A stretch of 36,914 nt of DNA from Clostridia bacterium (GTDB lineage: Bacteria; Bacillota; Clostridia; Christensenellales; Aristaeellaceae). The translations under genes and the position numbers were made by a program. Below the pieces are notes generated by a model. That model saw only the letters and a program-made list of their open reading frames with translations, made no database searches and was not told the origin of the DNA. Location: the NCBI GenBank assembly GCA_024404245.1, contig JAKSQH010000016.1, positions 1 through 36,914 on the forward strand, given 5' to 3'. This document shows positions 25,777 to 34,161 of this stretch, piece after piece. Numbering within the stretch: the stretch's first letter is position 1; every line of letters begins with the position of its first letter.

Positions 25777-26700
25777 TCAGATGAAGCCTTCGCCGCGTAT
25801 CAGTTTGGAGGCGGTGTTGGTTACGAACAGCAGCACCACACTGACGACACTCTTGAGGATGCTGATAACGGTCGCGAACGGATACATACCGGGACCGCTG
25901 TTGGCAATGTTGTACACATACAGGTCAAGCACTTCCACATAGTCCTGCGTAAAGGCGTTCTGGAACACGAAATACTGTTCCATACCGTTGGACAGGAAGT
26001 TCGCCAGATTCAGCATGACGATAACGAAGTATGTCGGCAGCAGGCTCGGAATCGTGATATGCCAGATGATCTGCATTCTTGTGGCGCCGTCCACCTTGGC
26101 AGCCTCGATCATCTGCTCGTCAATGCCGCTGATGGCGGCCAGATACATGATTGCCGCCCAGCCGGCGTTCTTCCAGGTAAGCCACAGCCACATCTTGAAG
26201 TAGATGCCGTCCGTTTCCGTCAGGAAGGAAATCGGCTTCGCGATCAGACCCGTCCCGGTCAGCACGGAGTTCACGGCGCCGTTTGTGCTGAACAGCGCGA
26301 ACGCGACGGCGTATACCAGCACCCAGCTGATGAAGTTCGGCAGGGTTGTTACCGTCTGAACAAACTTTTTGAAGGGTTTATTCCGGATTTCGTTAAGAAA
26401 TACCGCGAAAACCATGGGGAACCAGCTGAACGCCAGTGAGATGCCGCTCATCAGGAACGTGTTGCGCAGTACGCGCACAACGCCCTTCAGGCGCACGGGA
26501 TTATTGACAAGCGTCGAGAACCACTTGAGCCCCACGAACGTTTCATTGCTGATCGGGAAGGGCGGACGGTAATCATGGAACGCGTAAATCCAGCCGTACA
26601 GCGGGAAATAGGAAAACAGCGCCACAATGATCAGAAACGGCAGTACATACAGGAATTCCTTGTATGAACGCAGTTTCCTCGGATTGATACTTCGCGTCAT
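25777..26700 (-). CDS. Carbohydrate ABC transporter permease (LplB type)
   Basis: A 307-residue permease with six predicted helices. It has the family's N-terminal pattern (LYVLPFLIIVALFSYFPLYGW, then FVGLKWF), the EAA loop IEAAKVDGATRMQIIW (about 197-220) and the end TNTASKLIRGEGFI. The start is ATG 26700 with GGAGGAG 5-6 nt upstream; an in-frame start 51 bp further up has no such site. It is the first gene of the three-gene operon and is preceded by a promoter at 26799-26827. With LplC it forms the membrane channel of the sugar importer. Confidence 0.95.
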   Translation of the reverse strand: MTRSINPRKLRSYKEFLYVLPFLIIVALFSYFPLYGWIYAFHDYRPPFPISNETFVGLKWFSTLVNNPVRLKGVVRVLRNTFLMSGISLAFSWFPMVFAVFLNEIRNKPFKKFVQTVTTLPNFISWVLVYAVAFALFSTNGAVNSVLTGTGLIAKPISFLTETDGIYFKMWLWLTWKNAGWAAIMYLAAISGIDEQMIEAAKVDGATRMQIIWHITIPSLLPTYFVIVMLNLANFLSNGMEQYFVFQNAFTQDYVEVLDLYVYNIANSGPGMYPFATVISILKSVVSVVLLFVTNTASKLIRGEGFI

Positions 26701-26781
26701 ATAGTCTCCTCCGTCCGCTAAAAAACTTTGTACTGTCACACAGCCTGCCATACGGCAGATATGCTGTAATATGAATATATC

Positions 26782-26827
26782 ACGACTCAGTCATGCACAG
26801 TATATCATTCTTTAGCAAGGGCGACAA
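26782..26827 (-). promoter_or_regulatory. Promoter and possible operator of the lplB-lplC operon
   Basis: On the minus strand, TTGTCG (26827-26822), a 17-bp spacer and TATACT (26804-26799). Just downstream, near the expected start point, lies the near-palindrome ACGACTCAGTCAT (26782-26794) with perfect core GACT-C-AGTC, which could be a regulator site. The untranslated leader is about 90 nt. Confidence 0.6.
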
Positions 26828-26987
26828 TGCCTTATTTTGCGTTTTATCGCAAATTTTGTGCTATTTTGGCTTGTTTATGTCACTATTTTTACATTATTTT
26901 TTCATTGCGGTTAATTCTGATTTCACCTGCATTTCAGAGAAAAATATACATCCGGGCGATACCGTGTTCGGATAAAAATGATTCATA
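26828..26987. other. AT-rich gap with no recognised element
   Basis: This part of the 552-bp gap between the lplB and MutS2-like genes is clearly richer in A and T than the rest of the window, with runs such as TTTTTACATTATTTTTTC. A 60-codon open frame crosses it (26793-26975) but has no ribosome binding site. I see no gene, hairpin or promoter here apart from those listed at its two edges. Confidence 0.5.
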
Positions 26988-27016
26988 TTGACAGCGCCGG
27001 ATCACTGCTTTATAAT
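26988..27016 (+). promoter_or_regulatory. Full-consensus sigma-A promoter
   Basis: TTGACA (26988-26993), a 17-bp spacer and TATAAT (27011-27016): every position matches consensus. Transcription should start near 27022-27024, about 230 nt upstream of the MutS2-like start codon. Such perfect promoters are usual for stable RNAs or for genes held back by attenuation. Confidence 0.93.
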
Positions 27017-27021
27017 GCGCG

Positions 27022-27210
27022 TGTCAGAGATCCCGGCCTGACCGGGCAATTCTGCGGAGGTAGTGTTTGGAATCGGTTTGTTAACGGGGACCATGGTTGA
27101 CTGAATAAGCGGCTGCATGACCGCTTGTTTGCTGTTGCCATGACGCGGTACAAATCGATACCGGGCACTTTTTTGTATGCTTTTTTGTGCCGCGGTCCCC
27201 GGTCATCATT
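27022..27210 (+). ncRNA. Candidate structured RNA or attenuating leader upstream of the MutS2-like gene
   Basis: The segment after the consensus promoter can fold almost end to end as one rod. Pairings: 27039-27046 with 27198-27205 (8 bp); 27053-27057 with 27190-27194; 27062-27070 with 27161-27169 (three G-U pairs); 27072-27081 with 27150-27159 (10 bp, one G-U); 27092-27096 with 27138-27142; and an apical hairpin AAGCGG/CCGCTT (27107-27112, 27121-27126). A U-rich asymmetric bulge lies at 27170-27189. Competing pairings exist: GGGGACC (27086-27092) with GGTCCCC (27194-27200), and CGCGGTAC (27144-27151) with GTGCCGCG (27187-27194). Length (about 190 nt) and rod shape recall 6S RNA, but no sequence signature confirms it; the rival folds and two T6 runs fit an attenuator for the next gene instead. 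No known Rfam family is claimed. Confidence 0.42.
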
Positions 27211-27252
27211 CATACATGTGGCAGAACAAATGATAAATAAAGAGGATCTCAC

Positions 27253-29166
27253 ATGACAAAGGATATGATTACACTCGGGTTTGACCGGATCATCGAACAA
27301 TTGAAACAACAGGCTGTATCGCAGGCCGCGCGAAGGATTCTGTCCGACACGGAACCGATTCTGAACGAAGCGCGGTGTAAGGCGCGCATGGAGGAAACAA
27401 CCGCTGCCCGACGCGTTCTGGAAAACGCCGGTACGCCTCCCCTTTCCGAAACAGAAGGACCGGAATCATCCGTCATCCGCGCGTCTCAGGGCGACATGCT
27501 GATGCCCGCGGAACTGAACATGCTGGCGCTTTTCTGCGTAACCGTCCGCCGTATGCGCCGTTACCTGCGGGAGGCACATACGTGGAGTGCCGGCATCTCG
27601 TCATGGTACACGGAGCTTCCGGATCCGGAAGGGCTTGAGGATGAAATCAGCCGTTCAATCCATGAGGACACCGTTCTCGATGACGCTTCCCCGCAGCTGA
27701 AGAATCTTCGCCGTCTGAAGGAGCGTACGGAACAGGATATCCGGGAAAAGCTCAATCAGATATTGCTTCGTCACAAAAATGAACTGGCGGACAACTTCAT
27801 TACCCGGCGCGGCGGCACTTTTGTCGTACCGGTGCAGAAGAAATATCAGAGTGCTTTCCCGGGCCGCGCGGTCGATTATTCGGCCAAAGGCACTACCGTT
27901 TTTATGGAGCCTTCGGCTGTACACGCGCTGCAGCAGACACTTGATCAGCTGTCCGTGGATATCGATACGGAGGAGCGGCGTATTCTGTGGGAACTCAGCG
28001 GTCGCGTCGCCGCCGCGGAGGAATCGCTTCGCGGAGCGCTGCGCGTCATGACGGATCTTGACGTGCTTTTCGCGAGGGCAAAGCTGAGCCTGGAAACGGC
28101 ATCCCGTCCGGTCACACTGACAACCGAACGCAGAATCAAACTGACGGATGCCCGTCATCCGCTGCTGGATCGCTCAACCTGCGTACCGCTCAATATGGAG
28201 CTTTCCCTGCCGGACTGCGGCATAGCCGTCACCGGGCCGAACACCGGCGGCAAAACAGTGTGTCTGAAAACAGTCGGTCTGCTGACCCTGATGGCGCAAA
28301 GCGGTCTGCATATTCCGTGCGGAGAAGGAACCGTAATCGGTATGATGGACCGCGTGCTGTGCGATATCGGCGACAGCCAGAGCATCAGCCAGAACCTCTC
28401 CACATTCTCCGGTCACATGACCAACATCATCCGTATCCTGGGTAAATGCAGCAGGGACAGCCTTGTTCTGCTGGATGAACCCGGCAGCGGCACCGATCCC
28501 GCCGAAGGCTCCGGGATCGCGGCCTCCGTTCTGGAGGAGCTTCTGCGCCGCAAGTGTCTTTTCATGGTCACCACGCATGATCCGCAGATCAAGCAATGGG
28601 CAGCCCGCACAGAGCACGTGATTCCGGCACGGATGGGGTTCGATCACGCTTCGTTGCAGCCGCTGTACAGGCTCGAGCTTGGTGTGAGCGGTGAAAGCTG
28701 CGCGATCGAGATCGCGCGCCGTCTCGGCATGAACGCGGAACTGCTGAAGCGTGCCCGGCAGATCGCGGATCTCGGTCCGGACGCGGAACCCGAAAAGCAG
28801 CTCAGCCCGATGCGGATCCCCGCGGGTCTCCTGCAACGGACAAAGCTGAAAACGGAAAGTGACTTCGAACGCTTTACGGTGGGTGACAGCGTCATGCTCC
28901 TGCCTGACAAAAAGAACGCCATTGTTTACCGGCCCGCGGATGATGACGGCAACGTCATTATTCAGCTGCAGGGCCGGAAAACAGCTGTCCGGCATAACAG
29001 GCTGAAGCTGCTTGTGCCGGCATCGGAGCTTTATCCGCCGGACTATGATTTTTCCGTCATTTTCGACACCGTCGCCAACCGCAAGGCTGAGCATACCATG
29101 TCACGCAAGTTTGATCCAGACGCGGTTATTGTGATCAGTGAAGGAAACGCTCATCGGCAGGATTAA
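27253..29166 (+). CDS. MutS2-type ATPase lacking the Smr nuclease domain
   Basis: A 637-residue protein with MutS2 order: N-terminal helical core and clamp (about 1-310, including the coiled region 160-280), then the MutS-type ATPase with Walker A GPNTGGKT (328-335), LSTFSGHMTNI, Walker B LVLLDEP with D408-E409, and the switch histidine in TTHDP. A KOW-like beta segment follows (about 542-590, VGDSVMLLPDKKN...). Canonical MutS2/RqcU is about 780 residues and ends in an Smr domain with a D-x-R/K-G motif; here the chain stops about 47 residues after the KOW segment without it. MutS2 in Bacillus subtilis acts on collided ribosomes, and other family members limit recombination; which applies here is unknown. 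AGAGGA lies 6 nt before the ATG. The gene is downstream of a consensus promoter and a long structured leader. Confidence 0.9.
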   Translation: MTKDMITLGFDRIIEQLKQQAVSQAARRILSDTEPILNEARCKARMEETTAARRVLENAGTPPLSETEGPESSVIRASQGDMLMPAELNMLALFCVTVRRMRRYLREAHTWSAGISSWYTELPDPEGLEDEISRSIHEDTVLDDASPQLKNLRRLKERTEQDIREKLNQILLRHKNELADNFITRRGGTFVVPVQKKYQSAFPGRAVDYSAKGTTVFMEPSAVHALQQTLDQLSVDIDTEERRILWELSGRVAAAEESLRGALRVMTDLDVLFARAKLSLETASRPVTLTTERRIKLTDARHPLLDRSTCVPLNMELSLPDCGIAVTGPNTGGKTVCLKTVGLLTLMAQSGLHIPCGEGTVIGMMDRVLCDIGDSQSISQNLSTFSGHMTNIIRILGKCSRDSLVLLDEPGSGTDPAEGSGIAASVLEELLRRKCLFMVTTHDPQIKQWAARTEHVIPARMGFDHASLQPLYRLELGVSGESCAIEIARRLGMNAELLKRARQIADLGPDAEPEKQLSPMRIPAGLLQRTKLKTESDFERFTVGDSVMLLPDKKNAIVYRPADDDGNVIIQLQGRKTAVRHNRLKLLVPASELYPPDYDFSVIFDTVANRKAEHTMSRKFDPDAVIVISEGNAHRQD

Positions 29167-29173
29167 ATAAGTA

Positions 29174-29198
29174 AGCGGACGGCGCGATGCCGTCCGCT
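29174..29198. terminator. Terminator between the convergent MutS2-like and metG genes
   Basis: Perfect 10-bp stem AGCGGACGGC (29174-29183) / GCCGTCCGCT (29189-29198), loop GCGAT. The minus-strand side is followed by a T-rich TACTTATTTAA, the plus side by CTGTTATG, so it probably serves metG best and both partly. Confidence 0.8.
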
Positions 29199-29227
29199 CT
29201 GTTATGCTCCCGGGAATATACTTTTTG

Positions 29228-31189
29228 TCAGCACAGCTTCGCGCCTGCCGGAATGTAATCCCCCACCGTGATCAGATTCAGTTTTTCCTCGCCCTTTTCG
29301 GTATGAACGGCGGAAAGCAGCATACCCTGGCTTTCCTGACCCATCATCTTGCGGGGCGGCAGGTTCACAATCGCGACCAGCGTTTTGCCGACCAGTTCCT
29401 CAGGCTTGTAATACTTCGCGATGCCGGACAGAATCTGCCGGTCTTTTCCGGTGCCGTCATCCAGGGTGAACCGGAGCAGCTTGTCTGACTTTTTCACCGG
29501 TTCGCAGGCCTTAACCTTCACCGCGCGGAGATCATTTTTGCAGAATGTCGCGAAATCAACCTGTTCCTCAGCGTACGGCTCAATCTCCAGCGCGGGCAGC
29601 TTGGCTTTTTCCTTTTCTTCCAGGAAGGCGTTAATCTCCGCCATCTTCTGTTCGGCGTCCAGGCGGGCGAACAGAATTTCCGCCGTGCCGACCTTGTCGC
29701 CGGGCTTCATGGCACCGAAGCTCTCCAGGCTTTCAAGTCCGCCGTTTTCAACATTCAGCTGTTTCAGAATCCGGTCGGAGGTATCCGGCAGGAAGGGCTT
29801 CAGGCTGATTGCCGCGAAGCGGATGGACTCCAGCAGATTGTACAGCACGGTACCGAGGCGGTCACGCGTATCCTCACTCTTTGCCAGCGTCCACGGAGCG
29901 GTTTCGTCAATATACTTATTGGCGCGCCGCAGCAGCGTGAAGATCTCGTCAATGGCGTCGGCCACTCTCAGCCCGTTCATCTTTTCCTTCACCAGCGCGG
30001 GCATGGCAAGCGCCGCGGCCTTCAGCTCGGCGTCCGGACCTTCGTCCGCGCCGGGTGTACGGATCTCACCGTCAAAATACTTCTGCGTCATGGCGATGGT
30101 ACGGTTAACCAGATTGCCGAGGATGTTGGCCAGATCGCTGTTGACCCGTTCGATCAGCAGATCATAGGTCAACACGCCGTCGGTTCCGAAGGGCATCTCA
30201 TGCAGCACAAAGTAGCGCACCGCGTCCACGCCGAACAGCTCCACCAGATCATCCGCGTAAATCACATTGCCCCTGGACTTGGACATTTTTTCGCCCTTAA
30301 CCAGCAGCCACGGATGCCCGAATACCTGCTTCGGCAGCGGCTCGCCCATGCTCATCAGGAAAATCGGCCAGTAGATTGTATGGAAACGGATAATATCCTT
30401 GCCGATCAGATGAAGATCCGCGGGCCAGAATTTCTTATACCGTTCGTCATGATTGCCGTCCGGATCGTATCCGCAGAAAGTGATATAGTTGCTCAGCGCG
30501 TCCAGCCATACATACACAACATGACCCGGCGCGAAGTCCAGCGGGATGCCCCATGTGAAGCTTGAGCGGGAAATGCACAGGTCCTGCAGACCCGGCTTCA
30601 GGAAATTGTTGACAATTTCGTTCTTGCGGCTTTCGGGCTGGATGAACGCGGGATGCGCCTCAATATACTCCATCAGTTGGGGCGCGTATTTGCTCATACG
30701 GAAGAAATACGCCTCTTCCTCAGCATCGGCAACGGGGCGGCCGCAGTCGGGACACTTGCCGTCAACAAGCTGACTCTCGGTCCAGAAGGATTCACAGGGC
30801 GTGCAGTATTTCCCCACATACTTTCCTTTGTAAATATCGCCCTTGTCATACATCTTGCGGCAGATCCGGCGGATCTTTTCCGTATGCTCCGGGTCAGTGG
30901 TACGCACAAACCGGTCATAGGTAGTGTTCATCAGATCCCAGATACGTTTGATTTCACCGGCCACACCGTCCACATATTCCTGAGGGCTGATGCCGGCGGC
31001 TTCGGCTTTCTGCTGGATCTTCAGTCCGTGCTCATCCGTGCCGGTCTGAAAATACACATCATACCCTTCCATGCGTCTGTAGCGCGCGATAGCATCCGCC
31101 AGCACGATTTCATACGTGTTGCCGATATGCGGTTTGGACGATGTGTACGCGATCGCCGTTGTAATGTAGTAGGGTTTCTTCTCGCTCAT
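29228..31189 (-). CDS. metG: Methionyl-tRNA synthetase
   Basis: A 653-residue class I aminoacyl-tRNA synthetase that charges tRNA-Met. The HIGH motif appears as PHIGN (20-24), and the zinc knuckle CTPC...CPDC is at about 129-148. KMSKS is near 301-305, followed by the helical anticodon-binding domain (about 370-510) and a C-terminal Trbp111/EMAP-like tRNA-binding domain (about 548-653). The start is ATG 31189, which has AAAGGAG 8 nt upstream; an in-frame GTG and ATG just before it lie too close to that site. Expression should be controlled by the Met T-box in its leader. Confidence 0.97.
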   Translation of the reverse strand: MSEKKPYYITTAIAYTSSKPHIGNTYEIVLADAIARYRRMEGYDVYFQTGTDEHGLKIQQKAEAAGISPQEYVDGVAGEIKRIWDLMNTTYDRFVRTTDPEHTEKIRRICRKMYDKGDIYKGKYVGKYCTPCESFWTESQLVDGKCPDCGRPVADAEEEAYFFRMSKYAPQLMEYIEAHPAFIQPESRKNEIVNNFLKPGLQDLCISRSSFTWGIPLDFAPGHVVYVWLDALSNYITFCGYDPDGNHDERYKKFWPADLHLIGKDIIRFHTIYWPIFLMSMGEPLPKQVFGHPWLLVKGEKMSKSRGNVIYADDLVELFGVDAVRYFVLHEMPFGTDGVLTYDLLIERVNSDLANILGNLVNRTIAMTQKYFDGEIRTPGADEGPDAELKAAALAMPALVKEKMNGLRVADAIDEIFTLLRRANKYIDETAPWTLAKSEDTRDRLGTVLYNLLESIRFAAISLKPFLPDTSDRILKQLNVENGGLESLESFGAMKPGDKVGTAEILFARLDAEQKMAEINAFLEEKEKAKLPALEIEPYAEEQVDFATFCKNDLRAVKVKACEPVKKSDKLLRFTLDDGTGKDRQILSGIAKYYKPEELVGKTLVAIVNLPPRKMMGQESQGMLLSAVHTEKGEEKLNLITVGDYIPAGAKLC

Positions 31190-31209
31190 GGTCATCACTC
31201 CTTTTAATG

Positions 31210-31449
31210 AAAAACGCCCCCGGGACTAACCCAAGGGCGCATAAAAACGCGGTACCACCTTGTTCACGGAAAAGCGCGCAGCATTTTCCGCCTCAAGCGG
31301 GCTGTAACGGGCCTGCCCGGGACCGGCTCATATCTTCACCGGTCCGGCTCCGGGGCCATCTTCCGCCGTCTTCCGTCTGCTTCCTTTCACCTTACGAAGC
31401 TCTCTGAAAGACTTTGTACGGCGTACTCTTCCCTTCATCGCCTGAACAT
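31210..31449 (-). promoter_or_regulatory. T-box riboswitch (tRNA-Met) in the metG leader
   Basis: The minus strand carries the conserved T-box AAGGTGGTACCGCG (31261-31248), then a terminator hairpin (31240-31211, GCGCCC.../...GGGGGCG) followed by TTTTT. Stem I begins with GGGAAGAGTACGCCGTAC (about 31434-31417) and contains the AGAGAG and GGTGAAAG features usual for the family. The likely specifier codon is ATG at 31359-31357 within GAAGATGG, matching methionine. Uncharged tRNA-Met would favour the antiterminator and allow metG transcription. Boundaries are approximate. Confidence 0.93.
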
Positions 31450-31455
31450 GCTGTG

Positions 31456-31484
31456 ATTTTAGCGGACGCATTCCGCTTTGTCAA
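31456..31484 (-). promoter_or_regulatory. Sigma-A promoter of the T-box/metG transcript
   Basis: On the minus strand, TTGACA (31484-31479), a 17-bp spacer and TAAAAT (31461-31456), 7 nt upstream of the expected start of the T-box RNA. Confidence 0.92.
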
Positions 31485-31507
31485 CCCTTTTTTAGCACCG
31501 TTATCGC

Positions 31508-31528
31508 CGAAACAGCACCGAAGCGCTG
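31508..31528 (-). terminator. Probable terminator after the GH2 gene
   Basis: On the minus strand, CAGCGC-TTCG-GTGCTG (31528-31513) forms a 6-bp stem (one G-U pair) with a UUCG tetraloop, followed by only TTTC. It sits about 60 nt after the GH2 stop and before the metG promoter. The short T-run makes it a weak call. Confidence 0.5.
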
Positions 31529-31590
31529 AACATCCTCATACGGAAATGACCGGTTCCGCCGTCACGTTTTCATCCGCATGCCGGCTGTGC

Positions 31591-34059
31591 TTATTGATCC
31601 AGATCCCGGACACTGCGTACGCGAAGTCCGGTTAAGCTGCCGCGCAGGCACTTCACGCGTTTTTCGCCCGGATCCATAGAGAAGAAATTATCGCTGTGCA
31701 GTAAATCCGGATCGTCGCTTTCAACGCAGATACTGCCGGCATAAGCATCCGCCCGGATCACAATTTCATCATTTTCCGTATTCACAGTCAGATGCGGATC
31801 TTTCCACGCAAAATGTTTCGGGGCACAGAAGAGAACGCTTCCGAAGCTGACTTCCTCACCCGAAATTTTCAGTGAGTAACTGAAGTAGTGTTCCGTCAGG
31901 CTTACGCAATCAGTGAAATCCATGTCATCCAGCCAGAGTGAGGTAAGTGCGGGAACCGTCACAGGCTGTTCGCCGCTCCGTACCGTCTCTCCGCCGGATG
32001 TCCGCAGTGTCCATCGAACATTTCCCTGCACCGTGCGCATTGTTTCATTCGCCACGTTCAGTCTTGACGAGCAGCGTATCGGATCCTTCCGTAATTCATT
32101 GATTGAAGGATTCTGTGTATGCTCACCCTGTTCCTCACAGGAGATCATCACCGGGGCAAAAAAGCGTTTCGCGTAGTAATGCAATGCTTTCCAGCGGCCG
32201 AAATAGTCCACGGACGCCCAGGATGCCACCGGCCAGCAGTCATTCAGCTGCCAGTAGATTGCACCCATGCATCTCCCGCGGTTCCGGCGCCAGTGTTCAA
32301 CACCGTATCGGATTGCTTCCGCCTGCAAAAGCTGACTGGCGTACAGAAGATTGTCAAAGCTGCCGGGATAACGGTAGGTTTGTGAAAGATAGGCCAGAAT
32401 CTTTCCGTTGGCGGATCTGTTCCGCTGATGCCGTTCCATGATCCGGGAGAAGATATTCCGGTCACCCGGTTCGGTGAAGCTTTCCACTGTTTTCAGGCAC
32501 GGGAAGGATTGGAAGCCGAATTCACTCGCATAGCGGAAGAAGTGATTCCGATAGTCTGAAAAAGGCTTTTCACCGTGCCATACATCCCAATAGTGTGTAT
32601 CCCCGCGGTTTTCACTCTGCGCCTCATCAAACCCTCCGCCCGACGAGGGAGAAGACGGCCAGTAGAATGTCTGAGGCGCTTCCTCCGCGCAAATACCGGG
32701 GATAATATACTCAAACATCTTGATATAATCGGAATGATGGCTCGGGCGGCTCAGTGACGGGTCTTTCATCCCGGTTTTGATTTCAGCATTGATAGCACTC
32801 TCGTGGAATTCCTCCATTTCGTTGTTTCCGCAGAGAATCGCCAGGCTGGCATGGTGGCGGATCCGTTTCACATTCTGGCGGATCTCCGCCCGTATTGAGG
32901 CCTCAAACTCCGGTGTAAGATCATAGAACGCGCAGGCAAACATACAGTCCTGCCATACCAGCAAGCCAAGCTCGTCACAGGTGTCGTAAAAATCATCTTT
33001 GGGATAGTACCCACCGCCCCACACACGCACTGTGTTGAAGTTGGCCAGTCTCGCGTCGCTGAGCAGCCGGCGGGTTCTCTCCGGGGTAATCCGTGAGAAA
33101 ATGTTATCCTCCGGAATATAGTCTCCGCCCATGGCAAAGATCTTTACACCGTTTACCGTGTGGCAGAATGACTCACCCCATTGATCCTTTTCACGGTGAA
33201 CCGTCAGGGTCCGCAAGCCGATACGGAGAGCCTTTTCATCCTGTTTTCTTCCGCCGGCAAAAGCTTCCGTTTTCAGCGTATACAACGGCTGATCCCCATA
33301 GCCCGCGGGCCACCACAGGCGCGGTTTCTCAACAGTCATTTCCGTTTCATCGGTAAACTCAACGGCCGTTTCCTTCCCATCCGGTTCTGTCAGTGTCACA
33401 CGGTACTTCTGACATTCACCGAGATACAGCTCCGGTTTCACAACCAGCCTGACTTTCCCGTTTTCATGATATTGGCGCACCGAAACACTGTCCAGCAACG
33501 CCTCATCCGCCGTCACGATCCCGATATCTTTCCAGATACCGGCGTCCGGAAGCCGGGGACCCCAGTCCCAGCCATACATACAATGGGTCTTGCGGATGTG
33601 GGGATAACCCGGTACCGCGTCCGTCGAACACCACGCGGGGCTTTTCTCCCCGGCTTCCAGCGCCGCGAGGATCGGACTGTCAAATCGGATCAGGATCTCG
33701 TTTTCTCCGGGGCGCAGATATTCCCGGACAGGCCAGGTCCAGGTGATATGCATATTATCCGCTTTGCCCACCGTTTTTCCGTTGATTGTGACCGTCGCGA
33801 GCGTATCCAGTCCGTCACACCGGAGCAGCACATGGGGATGTGCCAGTTGCTCCGAGGTTAGCTCAAAGTGCCGCGAAAACACATAGTCTTTTTTCAGCAG
33901 TTCATAAGCCTGCAGTTCATTTTCTCTCCAGAACGGGTCCTCCATGGTACCGTCATTCAGATACGCGCTGTATACCGAGCCGGGCACTGTCACTGAATGC
34001 AGTCTTTCTTCATCCGCAGCGCGCATGGACCATTGACCGTTCAGCGAAATAAATTCCAT
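31591..34059 (-). CDS. GH2 beta-mannosidase
   Basis: An 822-residue cytoplasmic glycosidase. The N-terminal sugar-binding domain (about 1-170) begins with ISLNGQWSMRA; an immunoglobulin-like domain and the catalytic barrel (about 280-600) follow. The acid/base is E414 in CGNNEMEEF and the nucleophile E513 in YASEFGFQS, the beta-mannosidase forms of these motifs; HCMYGWDWGPRLP near 155 is also typical of the group. It removes beta-mannose from the non-reducing ends of manno-oligosaccharides. The start at 34059 is chosen because family members begin just before LNG-W; an ATG at 34095 (AGGA 4 nt upstream) would add 12 residues and cannot be excluded. It follows the GH3 gene on the same strand. 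Confidence 0.93.
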   Translation of the reverse strand: MEFISLNGQWSMRAADEERLHSVTVPGSVYSAYLNDGTMEDPFWRENELQAYELLKKDYVFSRHFELTSEQLAHPHVLLRCDGLDTLATVTINGKTVGKADNMHITWTWPVREYLRPGENEILIRFDSPILAALEAGEKSPAWCSTDAVPGYPHIRKTHCMYGWDWGPRLPDAGIWKDIGIVTADEALLDSVSVRQYHENGKVRLVVKPELYLGECQKYRVTLTEPDGKETAVEFTDETEMTVEKPRLWWPAGYGDQPLYTLKTEAFAGGRKQDEKALRIGLRTLTVHREKDQWGESFCHTVNGVKIFAMGGDYIPEDNIFSRITPERTRRLLSDARLANFNTVRVWGGGYYPKDDFYDTCDELGLLVWQDCMFACAFYDLTPEFEASIRAEIRQNVKRIRHHASLAILCGNNEMEEFHESAINAEIKTGMKDPSLSRPSHHSDYIKMFEYIIPGICAEEAPQTFYWPSSPSSGGGFDEAQSENRGDTHYWDVWHGEKPFSDYRNHFFRYASEFGFQSFPCLKTVESFTEPGDRNIFSRIMERHQRNRSANGKILAYLSQTYRYPGSFDNLLYASQLLQAEAIRYGVEHWRRNRGRCMGAIYWQLNDCWPVASWASVDYFGRWKALHYYAKRFFAPVMISCEEQGEHTQNPSINELRKDPIRCSSRLNVANETMRTVQGNVRWTLRTSGGETVRSGEQPVTVPALTSLWLDDMDFTDCVSLTEHYFSYSLKISGEEVSFGSVLFCAPKHFAWKDPHLTVNTENDEIVIRADAYAGSICVESDDPDLLHSDNFFSMDPGEKRVKCLRGSLTGLRVRSVRDLDQ

Positions 34060-34122
34060 CACCTGTTCACTCCGTTCCTGATATGGTTTTGACATTTATC
34101 CTGTCCCTGCGGCAAAAAGGAC

Positions 34123-34145
34123 CGGCGGTCCGTTCCGGACCGCCG
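34123..34145 (-). terminator. Terminator between the GH3 and GH2 genes
   Basis: Perfect 9-bp stem CGGCGGTCC (34123-34131) / GGACCGCCG (34137-34145); on the minus strand it is followed by GTCCTTTTTG. It lies 17 bp after the GH3 stop, so GH2 would depend on read-through or on an unseen promoter; none is evident in the 60 bp left. Confidence 0.8.
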
Positions 34146-34161
34146 AAGCAATCAATTCCGG

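Noticed and set aside
26793..26975. A 60-codon hydrophobic plus-strand frame
   Set aside because: No ribosome binding site, and hydrophobic translation is expected from T-rich sequence; it also overlaps the lplB promoter.
27063..27143. Two tiny frames in the MutS2-like leader as leader peptides
   Set aside because: The first has GGAGG only 2 nt before its GTG, the second none; kept as a possibility in the findings, not as genes.
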